Notes: a model not told the origin generated them from the sequence alone. A stretch of 64,000 nt of DNA from Hermatobates lingyangjiaoensis (GCA_026182355.1 JAPFBL010000115.1:435001-499000); one strand, 5' to 3'. Positions 33,101-42,439 are shown, numbered from the stretch's first letter. A program made the numbers and translations.

Positions 33101-34561
33101 ATGTCAAATAAACAAATATATTTTAAATGAATGGCAAAAAAAAGTAAGAAGGCTTCTGTTCTTATTTTAAAATAGTTTATACATTTATATTAATCAATTA
33201 TGGATGTTCCTATTATCTGACCATGAGCTTGCCCTGGATTGTGATAAGGATCTTGTCCTAGAATTACCACTTTCACATCCTCCATCTTACAAGCTGTCGT
33301 CCAGGTCCAAACATTGTTTTCAGGAGGATAAACTGTACGACTTGATCGCTGACTCATCACAAACTCGTTCAGCTAAAATAAACAAAACAAAAAGAAAATT
33401 AATGAAAATTGAAGTAAACTTACAAATTTTGTAGCATCCAAAGACTTGTGTTGAGAATTGCATCACGACGCTGTCAGAGGGATTAGAAGGAACTGAAAGC
33501 AATCCTAAATACTGTCAATTGCTCTTGACTAATTTATCTCTCTTTCTCTTTCCATGTTTCTAGTCTTTTCTCATTATAAATTTCATAAATATCCTATTCA
33601 AAATATTGACTATGGTAGCAAGTCTTTGTCGTTTGTATGCTTTGTGTTAACTTCCAGTTTTTAGAAAATTCTGCCCGCATCTCTCCTACCACTTCAACTT
33701 CCTGATCTTCTAACAACGAATTGTTATTTCGAATATTGATTTAGTGAGCCCTTGTTTTGGATTCTATATGTTCTAATTAAGTAATTCCCAATAATAAAAT
33801 AATAATCTTTATAACCACACAGTTAATATTTTCAAATATACACGGGATACAAAATCAATAATAATCGAATAACTAATTCAATTACATTCAAATTAATAAA
33901 ATACTAGGTGAGATTATGAATTATAAATTAACATTCATGATCACGATTGTTTACCCTTACCACTAATGGTCATCATGAACTGCAGACCATAGTTTAGAAA
34001 TCATATTAAAGAATGTGTATCTGTTACACAAATTTACTATATACTTTCCAGGTAAATCTTGATTTTTCAGGATTTAAGATTGCTCTAAAAATCACCTTTG
34101 AATATCTTAACTGGAAAGGATAAGCCAAATTCAACACACAAGTGAAAGTACAGACAATTATTTGAAACAAATAACACAACGAAATTGATATTAATTTACT
34201 CTTTATGTTAACATGATGCTAAATATTCACCTCAGAAAAGTAGGGTTTTTCGAATTCAGAAGCTAATGCAGAATACCATGAAAGACCAATATTTTTGTTA
34301 ATAATTGGGTACTTTTGAGAAAATGCAATCAACTCTTTTCGCAGTTCATGCGGAGGTTTCTTGTTTAAAACCTAGTAGACTCTGAGAACTATTTTTCGGT
34401 TTTGGTGAATTAATTTTAAATTCTTGAGTTTCACTAATTTCCTCATCAAATCCTTTTGTAGGCGAAAGTTTGATTCTTTTTTCATTCGAAACAGGAGACG
34501 ATGAAATGCTTCTTTTGGCACTGACTTTCAGAAAACTTGTTAATGTCCCTTGTCGACTCAT
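23956..34561 (-). CDS. UNG: Uracil-DNA glycosylase, complete gene on minus strand
   Basis: Family 1 uracil-DNA glycosylase, which removes uracil from DNA as the first step of base excision repair. Exons in order of transcription: 34561-34526 (or read on to about 34370), 34371-34231, 33372-33222, 31212-31170, 28857-28769, 27236-27058 and 24105-23956. All joins agree in phase. Motifs are the catalytic water-activating loop [49 protein letters not shown] and the Leu-intercalation loop AHPSPLS, ending GKKPIDW. The N-terminus has a PCNA-box-like QGTLTSFL, so this is the nuclear-type isoform. Length is 262 aa if the 154-nt segment is spliced out, or about 313 aa if a one-base error is assumed. The second is close to human nuclear UNG. 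Confidence 0.94.
24170..24760. repeat. Interspersed repeat family A, copy 2
   Basis: Begins TTTACTACAAGTAAAGTATAG and shares the GACGGATCAAAATGAAA, AAAAATAGACCATTAT and TTTTTTTGACGCTAAAC words with the 6838-7700 copy. It lies in the last UNG intron. Confidence 0.65.
24931..25871. mobile_element. Fold-back mariner element
   Basis: Ends ACGAGGGTCGTCCAGAAAAT and its inverse, flanked by TA. Positions 24931-25297 recur inverted at 25506-25871 at about 98% identity, leaving a 208-bp unique centre. The left half carries the 5' part of a mariner transposase. The right half is an inverted duplicate of the left, not the original 3' half. Confidence 0.9.
25094..25525 (+). pseudogene. Mariner transposase, N-terminal 143 codons only
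   Basis: Helix-turn-helix DNA-binding region of mariner-type transposase: [70 protein letters not shown]. The protein then runs into the inverted arm (NVFPP) and stops, so the catalytic DDD domain is absent. The product could bind ends but not transpose. Confidence 0.9.
26337..26379 (-). ncRNA. Hammerhead-like motif, ACCGGT family
   Basis: Minus strand: GCTC, TTGAAGA (C3 changed to U), extra T, GGG with CCC, GAA, ACCGGT, cleavage base C, GAGC pairing with GCTC. Only core base C3 deviates. Confidence 0.5.
26579..26621 (+). ncRNA. Hammerhead-like motif, ACCGGT family
   Basis: GCTC 26579-26582, TTGAAGA 26583-26589, helix II segment 26590-26607 (GGG with CCC), GAA 26608-26610, ACCGGT 26611-26616, C 26617, GAGC 26618-26621. 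Confidence 0.5.
27058..27236 (-). CDS. UNG: UNG exon 6
   Basis: Acceptor CCTTAG, donor AAG|GTACTT. It encodes [34 protein letters not shown] and [20 protein letters not shown]. It contains the Asn of LLLNA that reads uracil and the LLWG strand. The usual VRAHQANSH is VAVNSPNSH here. Confidence 0.95.
27330..28085. repeat. About 149-bp minisatellite in a UNG intron
   Basis: Five copies of a unit containing GGATTAACTATTGATTTGAG, CAGGATATTTATGTATTAG and ATCCGGCCACCATAAATCTG. Copy starts are near 27330, 27481, 27631 and 27779; the last copies are partly diverged. Non-coding. Confidence 0.85.
28769..28857 (-). CDS. UNG: UNG exon 5
   Basis: Acceptor TTTCTAG, donor CAAG|GTTTTA. It encodes [16 protein letters not shown] and [11 protein letters not shown], matching the family stretch of SLENIYKEL and GDLSGWAKQG. 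Confidence 0.94.
28978..30473 (+). mobile_element. Non-autonomous Helitron, copy 1
   Basis: Starts TCTCTATATATATAAAAATG after an A and ends in CTAG before a T, as Helitrons do. A CCGG hairpin with loop GTAAA sits about 10 nt before the end. It is 1496 bp with no ORF. The last 470 bp match 38990-39453. Confidence 0.8.
30474..31169. other. UNG intron, nothing recognised
   Basis: AT-rich, no exon or repeat structure seen. Confidence 0.4.
31170..31212 (-). CDS. UNG: UNG exon 4 (43-nt microexon)
   Basis: Between TTTCAG and AAG|GTATAT, this encodes [13 protein letters not shown], the conserved LCFSV strand and the Pro-rich loop that compresses the DNA backbone. It was placed by homology and by phase 1 in, phase 2 out. 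Confidence 0.92.
31213..32430. other. UNG intron, nothing recognised
   Basis: AT-rich intron DNA without identifiable exons or repeats. Confidence 0.4.
32435..32580 (+). pseudogene. Helitron helicase (Pif1-type) fragment
   Basis: The plus strand reads [20 protein letters not shown] followed by [13 protein letters not shown] to a TGA. The WLCERAI signature followed by N and V matches the C-terminal part of the Pif1-like helicase of Helitron RepHel proteins. About 48 codons remain. Confidence 0.55.
32747..33020. repeat. Direct repeat flanking UNG exon 3, left copy
   Basis: Matches 33650-33895 through CAGTTTTTAGA, TGTTTTGGATTCTATATG and AATCAATAATAATCGAATAA at roughly 85-90% identity. The UNG exon 3 lies between the two copies. 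Confidence 0.75.
33222..33372 (-). CDS. UNG: UNG exon 3: catalytic Asp loop
   Basis: Acceptor TTTTAG and donor CATG|GTCAGA. It encodes [19 protein letters not shown] and [20 protein letters not shown]. The catalytic Asp codon is at 33252-33250. The exon is flanked on both sides by copies of one 250-bp repeat. Confidence 0.95.
33650..33895. repeat. Direct repeat flanking UNG exon 3, right copy
   Basis: Partner of 32747-33020. Non-coding. The right copy has a short deletion in the middle relative to the left copy. Confidence 0.75.
34231..34371 (-). CDS. UNG: UNG exon 2
   Basis: Encodes [37 protein letters not shown] and ends at GAG|GTGAAT, phase 0. It corresponds to the start of the globular domain, where the human protein reads ESWKKHLSGEFGKPYF. 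Confidence 0.92.
34370..34561 (-). CDS. UNG: UNG first coding exon with PIP box
   Basis: ATG at 34561 begins [12 protein letters not shown], a QxxLxxFL PCNA-interaction motif at residues 4-11 as in nuclear UNG. A Ser/Lys-rich stretch follows ([13 protein letters not shown]), resembling the flexible NLS-bearing N-terminus, until TGA. The catalytic part begins one base out of frame at 34371. Either an intron with donor AAA|GTCAGT and acceptor CTACTAG (34525-34372, 154 nt) joins K12 to VLNKKPP, or TTTT at 34368-34371 should be TTT, which gives one continuous frame. Confidence 0.8.
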
Positions 34562-35241
34562 TTCAAGTAATTATTTAACTCAAAGAAACTATATAAACAA
34601 AAGAAACCCTAGAATCTCATGATAAGAAATCACATCGTCCACTTTCCCGCCTGAAATATTCAATGGAAGAATCGATATTTAAAGGCGGCAAATTTTAACT
34701 AAATGAAACCGTAATTTATCACCTTAACTGTTTTAAAAATTATCTATTCATTACTTTAAAAAGAAGTATTTTTTCATGACATTTCTCAAGTTCTTCTTCT
34801 GGTATTTTAAATTTAGTTATTGATATATAAAACTAAAGAGAAGCTTTTAAAATTATTGAAATTCATTCATATGAAAACATATAATCATCTAGAGACGACT
34901 TCTAAACTCTTAAAGGATAAAAATGGTTTTAAATAAAGGCTATTGCTACATATGCACTGCAAAATTCATGAGACGTAAATTACTACAATGGATTTGGCAA
35001 CAAGCTAATTCGGCGGACTCTCAAAATGAATATATAAAATATATTTCTGCAGTCAAGCAACAATCATTCCTCAAAGCCATTACTTACTCATGGTTTAAAA
35101 TAAATCAATTTTTTCTTGACAAAATATCAATCGAAATGTAGTAGTGATGAGAGTTCAGAATTCAAGTCCATATGACAAAATTGATTGTTTCAAATAATTT
35201 TTTAAACTCATTTTTTTTAAATACATTTTAAATTTGATAAA
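34562..35241. other. Upstream of UNG; no promoter motif recognised
   Basis: AT-rich DNA upstream of the UNG start codon. I see no TATA/Inr pair or other motif that I could defend as a promoter. Confidence 0.3.
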
Positions 35242-35244
35242 TTA

Positions 35245-35856
35245 CACTGGTCAACACATTTTTGCTGCCCAAGGTTTCTAAGCTAATTTATATTAATTTA
35301 GGTATGCTGATTTTAAAATTCATACTATTTTTTTCTCATCAGGTCAAGTTATTAGAATGTTAGCTATTTCATATGTTTTTTACCTTAAAATTAGGCGTAG
35401 TTCTAAACACATTCTAGCGTCATAATTGCAATATTAGGTTATTGTGATCTATGTTAAATGATTATGGCATTATAAACCTTGAAGGTTTTACTTGCGTTGC
35501 AGATTTTTGAGTACAGAATAAGCATGGCTACATCTTCTCCTAGGTGACATTCTTTATACAAACCAAATATGTTTGGGGAATATACCTTGTAATCCAAATC
35601 TTTTGCATACATATTGCAATATTTTGTTGTGATTAATGAATATGTGTCTTGAGGTTAAATGAAATTATTGTTTCTTCCATTTACCTGGTTGTATTGTAGG
35701 TATCGCCTTCCCACAGAGTAGGGCATGCCACAGCAAATAAACTAGACCTGATAGAGGAAAAGTGACATCTTTTTTGGAATCAGCACCCTTAAATTAGGTA
35801 AAAACGGTGAAAATATTTTAGGCACCATGAAAAAAAGTTTTTTTTGTTGTCCAGTG
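35245..35856. mobile_element. CACTG-ended non-autonomous DNA transposon
   Basis: Begins CACTGGTCAACACATTTTT and ends with the inverse-like TTTTTTTTGTTGTCCAGTG, flanked by TTA on each side. The CACTG ends and 3-bp duplication suggest a CACTA/EnSpm-like element. It is 612 bp, non-coding. Confidence 0.65.
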
Positions 35857-35869
35857 TTATCTAAGTATG

Positions 35870-37850
35870 TTAGAACTCTTTATGTAATTCTAATACAGGT
35901 AGAAACTAAATTATTCCTTGATTTATTGATTATAATTAATTACTGATATTATGTAGATTTCTTGAAACCCTATTTTGGTTTCCAATAGTTCAGAAATATT
36001 TCTTCAAGTTTCACCGATCCTCAAAGCTCTATAAAAAAGATTATTAAAGTAAATAAAAAACTGTTTCATTGAAATCTGCAAAAATTGGATGCAAATATTT
36101 CGAATAATTTCTATCTCAGTTATGAATTTCTGAGAATTCATTTAAAATTCAGACAGTTAATAATAAGGAAAATTGTGTATTTTCTGTTATTAGAACAAGG
36201 AAATTATTATAATATTGGGAAAAGCCAAGTGTATTTAGATTTAAGGTTAGATTGAAAAGGTTCAGTTATTTTTTTGATTTCCAATATTAAGTGAGTATAA
36301 AATATTGAAACTTTTCTTTAACAGATTATATTTGGTTTAAATTAACAAAGTAATTATAGCTATAATTGAAATGAAGAAGTCTTGATAACTAATCATTTTG
36401 ATATATAGCAGAGAAATTTGAGATTATACGGGAATTCTCAACAGGGTCCATGTTTACAAGGTTATGAAAATGGATAACATCGATTTATGCATGTTATAGA
36501 TTTATGAATAACTCATATTTATAATTCATGTTTATAACATTCTTCCATGCATACATCGAGTCTGCTACAAACTTAGTGTTGTTAGTGTGCTTCCTTGAAG
36601 CAAGTGTCAACTTCCAAGTCTATTTATAGTGCCAAGCAGTCTATAATTGCGGTTAGCATACTTTGGTGCGGTTGGTATTGGAAGTTCGGCGCAAGTATAA
36701 ACTTCCAGGTCTATGCATAGGTCAGGTACAATCTGGTAGTGTTTAGTGTGTTTCCTTGCTGAAAGTATTGATAGTTCCAGTAAATATTGGGATCTAAAAG
36801 TACATCAAATAACGAATAAGGATATTCACCCTATCTAAATCAACATAAAAAGAGTAAAGTGCAGATTTGAGTCAGTTGGAATATAATTAAAGCAATAACT
36901 CAATATTAAACTTAAGCTATCACTGTTTCCAGAATAATAAAACTGAATGTTTTTATTCAAAGAAACATTTTCATCTCTTGTTTGAATCGTGATCTAAAAA
37001 AAAGCACTTTCATTATTGAATTATATAGTTAACTTTTAAATTTATTTTTCATCAAGGCATATATATTAATGAAAAAGATATTTAAACAGCTTGAAAACAA
37101 AAGTATAGGAGCTTTCTTTAAGCTATGTAGCATATTCAAATATACTTTGGTTGGTTGAAAGTAAAATATTAAAACGAAAACTAAAGGAAAAAAAACTTAT
37201 TAATTTAGATAAGCTGAAGAAAAGTTTTATTCTAACATTGGTAATCAATTATGGATTTTGTTTTCAAAGAACTTTTATGAAAGCAAGTTTAAAACTAAAT
37301 AAAGAAGCTGCTAAAAATGTATGCATTTTAGTTTTTTAGCATTTCTGTTTGCTGTAGACTAATCAAATTCAGAATAAAAAAAATATCTCTTTATAACAAA
37401 ACAAATCATTTGCTTAATATTGTTTACATTATTATTTATAAGTAATATTATTATTATATGTTTGAGGTATGGATTTATAAATTATACTTACTTACACTGT
37501 TTACTATATTATAATCTTCTACAAATAGCATGCGAAATAACTACTTCCTTTTTAAAAAACCCGATATTTCAAAATCAAAGACTGTTAAAACTTCATAATT
37601 ATCCAAAAGCATTCAAGGTGAACTTTAAAAAACCAAACTACATAGAAGACAGAATAAAACAAAATACATATTGGGAATGTTATTTTGAACAACAGTTGGT
37701 CCTTAGGGGAAGATCATGAGAGAAAAAGAAGACTGCCAGTCTGACAACGTTTCTTGTGTTCCTTCTTCTCTTCTCATCATCTTCTGACTTTCCAACAGCA
37801 GATGATCATATGAAAAGGATTAAAATACTAACTCAGTATACTTTGTTCTA
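35870..37850. other. Intergenic, only chance ORFs seen
   Basis: AT-rich. Open stretches of 60-100 codons occur (37151-37339, 37420-37719), but they are Lys/Asn/Ile/Phe-rich, as random AT-rich DNA would give, and match nothing I know. Confidence 0.4.
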
Positions 37851-37889
37851 TGGTACGCATATTATTTATATATATGTTTGTGTATTTTG

Positions 37890-38140
37890 GAAGCAGACCT
37901 TCAATCAAACATGTTTTATTAAAAATTATGTCAATTTTAACTTTTGTTCTTTTCCGAGTTAATTTTTCAAGTTTTCTCACTATGGATTTCCACCTTTCTG
38001 GTAATAATTACTTTATATTTTACCAGAAAGGTGGAAATCCATAGTGAGAAAACTTGAAAAATTAACTCGGAAAAGAACAAAAGTTAAAATTGGCATAATT
38101 TTTAATAAAACATATATATTCTTATATTTTGGAAGCAGAC
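37890..38140. mobile_element. Palindrome with about 100-bp arms
   Basis: The arm containing TTGTTCTTTTCCGAGTTAAT and CTATGGATTTCCACC recurs inverted from about 38023 to 38130 after a 20-bp centre. A further partial direct copy of the outer arm (TTTTGGAAGCAGAC) follows. Non-coding. Confidence 0.7.
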
Positions 38141-38284
38141 TTTCTTTTATGCATGTCTTGTTAAATTGTATGCCTATTTTTAATTTCATAACTTGTCTAC
38201 TGAGTCTATACATTTCTCTAATAGACTTTTTCCATGTTTGTGGTACAAGATAGATTAGTTGACCAAAATTTTTATTTACGCAGC

Positions 38285-38320
38285 CCGACATGTTTCGGTC
38301 CTCACTGACCATTATCAAGG
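38285..38320 (-). ncRNA. Hammerhead-like motif with U3-A8 swap, ACATGT helix III
   Basis: Minus strand: CC, TTGATAA, extra T, helix II GGTC and GACC around AGTGAG, GAA, ACATGT, C, GG. C3 and G8 of the consensus are both changed, to U and A, which can still pair. Confidence 0.5.
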
Positions 38321-38402
38321 ATTATAATGGAACAAAAAAATATAACTGAACTATACATAACTAGAATATAACACAAGAACTCATTTATTTATGAATGTTC
38401 TT

Positions 38403-38485
38403 GAATAGTACGATAGCTCTCTCGCACAACCATGTACTGTTTTCCAATATTACATCAATATCAGGATGTACTTTACAAATTTATG
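38403..38485 (-). pseudogene. Helitron helicase fragment, second copy
   Basis: The minus strand reads [20 protein letters not shown] then IVLFKN, the same protein segment as 32435-32580 and nearer to the usual Helitron form. It is a short remnant about 120 bp from a Helitron end. Confidence 0.55.
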
Positions 38486-38603
38486 GCAGCTGGTCTATCT
38501 GCCAGCCAGATGGTAACCAAGAACAACAAGAAAGAAAAACAGTGACTTGTTCTGGTAGGGAATACGAGAGACGTTTACGACACTTTTTTTTTTTTAAAAG
38601 TAA

Positions 38604-39453
38604 TCTATATATAAATTCTCTTCGTGGCTCTGTATGTATGTATGTTTGTACCTTATGCATTCGGCCTACAATTGACCATTTTCAAAAATTCTTTTGCAAG
38701 GCACTTTCTATAGGTCTTGGGGTGGTTTTAGGCTAGTAAACTCTGGGGGCAGCCTAACCCAGGCTCCCTAGGGCCCTATAATAGATAAGGTTTGCTGTAT
38801 AACCTGTTTGTTTACATTTTGACTTTAATTGGTAATGGCAACCACAGGAAGGTTATTCTTTGTGATAATATTTCCACATGCTTTGTTCAATTATTTTTTC
38901 GATACAATGCTTCTTCATAAACAAATAATATTTCATCAAAATATTGTTATTCAAACTTTTAAGAGACAATTTTGTTTACTGATATAATTTTAATTGGACA
39001 TTTAAAACTGTGTGAAGTCTTCAAATTGAAATCATTGAATGAAATGTAATGTGATATGGTTTAGCCTCTTCAACTAACTGGTTCCTAATTGAAACGATTT
39101 GGGGGTTTAAAATTCGTATCATATTTAACAGATAAGACATATCACATTTAATGAGCTTAGACTTCTTACAAATTTCTTGATGTATTGTTCGGCAAAAAAT
39201 ATTCTTTTTATTATTTGTTTAATCTAATCTATCAACTTTCAATATTATTAGACAATGTGTGAAATTTATAATCACTGTTAGATTATATATTTTTTGCGTA
39301 ATCTATAATTTTAATTCTGTATTAATTTCGTTTATCTCAAAAAAGTTAAGTGTAACGGAACCATAGAAAATTTAAATTGTTTTCGTTATATGTAATTTAT
39401 TATTAGAATTGAAATTAAATTGTTTCCCGGGTAAAGCCGGGTGGATCAGCTAG
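38604..39453 (+). mobile_element. Non-autonomous Helitron, copy 2
   Basis: Starts TCTATATATAAATTC after an A and ends CTAG before T, with hairpin CCCGG, GTAAAG, CCGGG near the end. It is 850 bp. The 3' part matches the 28978-30473 copy, and the internal region is deleted relative to it. Confidence 0.8.
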
Positions 39454-39686
39454 TTTCAATTAATTATTGAACGATGAACTTAACAATCTCTTCTTAAACA
39501 ATAACCAAAAGTCTAATGATACTCAAGTTAACAATAATTAAATCTCAATTTATTCTAAAAGTATGATTACAAGTTTGTAATAAAGGATAAAATCATTAGT
39601 TGTACACTCCGTAATTGTGTGGTATTATACTCATTCTGAGGTAAAATTGATAAACAAACAAAAGTCTCCACACAAATGAAGTTTTA

Positions 39687-39725
39687 TTCAACGCGTTTCG
39701 AATACTTTTTGTTCATCATCAGGAA
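39687..39725 (-). ncRNA. Hammerhead ribozyme motif, ACGCGT family
   Basis: Minus strand: TTC, CTGATGA, extra T, GAA pairing with TTC in a partly weakened helix II, GAA, ACGCGT, T, GAA pairing with the first TTC. Confidence 0.6.
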
Positions 39726-39781
39726 GACACTATAATACAAATTAGATAATACTGATTAGATATAATTTATATTATAGTGTC

Positions 39782-39820
39782 TTCCTGATGATGAACACAA
39801 AGTGTTCGAAACGCGTTGAA
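39782..39820 (+). ncRNA. Hammerhead ribozyme motif, ACGCGT family, intact
   Basis: TTC 39782-39784, CTGATGA 39785-39791, extra T, helix II GAACAC and GTGTTC around AAA (39793-39807), GAA 39808-39810, ACGCGT 39811-39816, cleavage base T, GAA 39818-39820. All core bases and a 6-bp helix II are present. Confidence 0.75.
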
Positions 39821-39870
39821 TAAAACTTCATTTGTGTGGAGACTTTTGTTTGTTTATCCATTTTACCTCA

Positions 39871-40930
39871 GAAAGGATCAAATGGATATATCCACATTAA
39901 AACAAAAGAGTTTATTAAGTTAATTATTTAGGTGTTTGATATTACGTCTATACGATAGTCACATTAAAATGAAAACAAAATTAAATTGACGAGTTTAATA
40001 TTACCATATGCTTACTTATAAGAGAAATGAGTGTTAGCCATCACAAATTTTATATTTCTTAGTGTGAGAATGTAGTATATTTCTTAGATTTTGGGAAACA
40101 TAGAATGTGTAATGGGATAGTAGTGGAAGAGAACAACAGCAGTTCGGAGGCATACTCAAGACTTAACCTCATTCAGCGATAAGTATCGCTCGGTAGTTCA
40201 TGACTAGACACATTTCAGCTATCCATTTTTACTAGTAAATTAGTGTCTCGGGCCATAGTCCTTATGAAGAGCATGTTTCGTTGAACATGGTTGAATTTGA
40301 GTATTTTATATCTATAAATCACCTTTCATACTTCATATAATTTATCTGTTGACCAGATAAGTTCAAAATGGAGATGTTTATCATGTTATTCTCATAATTG
40401 ACAGCACTTGCTAGCCTCTTTAAGATTAATCTTTTGGTGTTTCTTATTTTTGTAAAGTCAAGTTGAATGAAAAGTAATTAAGATTTTTATAATTAGCATT
40501 TTGTGTTATCAAATATTGCACTGCAATGTATTGTCCCTGTTTTTGTTTATTACTCTTGTGTAAATAACCATAGTCATGTTAAATATACAGTATTCTACTA
40601 CATCTCGGAAGTAAAGGAATCCGAGGAATCTCAGTAAACAGGAATCCTGTTGCTGGGAAATCCCAACAGGATGGATGGGTAACTTCACGAGTCGTTATAA
40701 CGTACATTAGTGTGCCTTGTTCATGGTCAATACACCGAATCAAAATTAATAATTTTTCATTCCTTGGATGGTACACAAATGGTAAAGCCTTTAAGTTTAG
40801 ATTAGATATTACATAAAAAGAAAAAAAAAACAGTCTGGTGTGGCTTCCTCTTGACTTTACCTTAAGTAAATATAATATTAAATTTGTTGACTATTAATTG
40901 AGTTTTGGTTTTATTTTAATATGGCTATTG
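39871..40930. other. Intergenic, nothing recognised
   Basis: AT-rich, no coding or repeat structure that I can support. Confidence 0.4.
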
Positions 40931-40933
40931 TGT

Positions 40934-41060
40934 TCAACCCCCCCGATGTGCCTTCACCTTGTCGTGGTGGGGGGGCTTAACATTACCTCATGGTATGAAC
41001 TAAGAAAGGCACACCTTGCGGATGGTTAACCTCGGTCAGTGATCGCGGGTGTACAGTCCA
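40934..41060 (+). repeat. Possible LINE 5'-end fragment
   Basis: A GC-rich block with CTTCACCTTGTCGTGGTGG followed by GGGGCTTAA, a sequence commonly seen at the 5' ends of some invertebrate non-LTR retrotransposons. No ORF follows. Confidence 0.35.
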
Positions 41061-41694
41061 CTCGATCGAGCTCTGACTTAGGAAGCTGTTTGCCCGTTTC
41101 AGTCTTATGTGATGTTATTTCTGATTTACTAGAGACTAAAGTCTGTTATCACAAAGACTTCAATGCCCTCGAAGCATCCAAGTGTGATTTCTTTAAGACT
41201 TAAGTATTTTCTATTTTACTAACCAAAACATTAAGGGCTCTTCTGATACATATATAAGTGTATTGATCTTTATGAAGATGGTTATTTCTTAAAAATTTCT
41301 CTTGTTCTACAGATAGAACTGAATAGCTGTCATTTTTAGTCTATCATGGCTTTCCAGACATACAATAACAATCGAAATATTTGTATTAACTAAATATTCG
41401 TTTTAATAAAGAAAAGCGTTTAAAATAAAACGTAAGAAAATAAAAATTCATTATCATAGAGCTAGTCAATGTGTAATTAACGGTATCGATTTCGTTTATT
41501 AGTAGCATACGTATTGAAATACGATTAAACTAATTGAAGATAATATAAAAGATGTCACTTGGTTGATAAATACTTTGTATGATGTTCTTATCCAATATGT
41601 ATGATACATAAATGAAACATTTTTAAAGTAGGATAGCTTATGAAGTTTAAGACTGTATTGATATAGCTTCTCAATCATTGATTTTTAAAGATCA

Positions 41695-42435
41695 AAGATG
41701 ATTTATACTCCGACGTTTAAATGCTCCTGTTTATTCGCCAACGTTTCGCCTCAAATTGTGTGACATTTTCAAGACTAAAACAATTTATTAACGTTATAAC
41801 TAGTGAAAGCAAGGGGCCAGGCTAGCTCAGTGGTTACGTGCTCGCCTCTGAACTGATAGGACCGGGGTTCGATCCTCACCTGGCCCTCGATTTATTCACG
41901 AGGTGAATAAATCTGAGCGCGTCGTCCCTCGGAGAAGGACGTTAAACCGTCGGTCCCGAGCCTGTACGATGTCAGGTACTCGTTAAAGTTCCCTACTCTA
42001 AATACATTTGAGTTAGGCAAAATTTAGGACTCCCACTGTAGAATCAATCTTCATTGTGTGGTATCACAAAGAGCCAATGCTTGGCCTACGTGTGTTCCCT
42101 TGTAGGACTGCCACTGCAACCTAACCTAGTGAAAGCAAATCCATCAACAGAATATCAACCAACAGAAAACAAAAAAAAACACAAAAAATCAACAGCATAA
42201 AACCATAAAACAGCAAAAAAAAAGTTTTTGGTCCGCTTGTGGTTTTCTTTTACTGTATTTTGGTGTTTTATGGTTTGTTTTTTTGTGTTTTTTCTTTTCT
42301 GTTGATTGATATTCTATGGATTTACTTGTTTTCACTACTTATGTCGTTAATAAATTGTTTTTAGCCTTAAAAATGCCAAAGAATTTTTGGGCAAAACGTC
42401 GGCGTATAAATAGGAGTGTAATTTCTTTAGATTAT
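41695..42435. mobile_element. Palindromic element interrupted by a SINE
   Basis: Outer arms (GACGTTTAAATGCTCCTG left; GACGuCGGCG-side TATAAATAGGAGTG right) are inverted, with ribozyme-like GAAACGTTGGCG on the minus strand at about 41735-41770 and AAAACGTCGGCG on the plus strand at about 42365-42410. Cores are degenerate. The SINE at 41823-42125 was inserted later. Confidence 0.55.
41823..42125 (+). mobile_element. tRNA-derived SINE with 13-bp target duplication
   Basis: The head is tRNA-like: A box TAGCTCAGTGGTTACGTG, B box GGTTCGATCC, and acceptor-like GGGCCAGG and CCTGGCCC. A central body and a tail that recurs at 8599-8765 follow. CTAGTGAAAGCAA flanks both sides (41810-41822, 42126-42138), so the insertion is recent. 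Confidence 0.88.
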
Positions 42436-42439
42436 AAAA

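Larger units (their letters stand above)
39650..39870. mobile_element. Palindromic element with two opposed hammerhead motifs (ACGCGT)
   Basis: Arms of about 100 bp (39650-39745 and 39765-39865), near-identical inverted copies, outer ends AACAAACAAAAGTCTCC and inverse. Ribozymes are on the minus strand in the left arm and the plus strand in the right. Confidence 0.75.

Noticed and set aside
34365..34375. TTTAAAC at the UNG frame break as a -1 ribosomal slippery site
   Set aside because: The needed shift is +1, and the heptamer is not in the phase required for -1 slippage. Splicing or a homopolymer error explains it better.
37151..37719. Possible small genes
   Set aside because: Lys/Asn/Phe-rich ORFs of the length and composition expected by chance in AT-rich DNA.
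41823..41895. A stand-alone tRNA gene
   Set aside because: Good tRNA-like head, but it continues into a body and tail inside one target-site duplication, so it is the head of a SINE.
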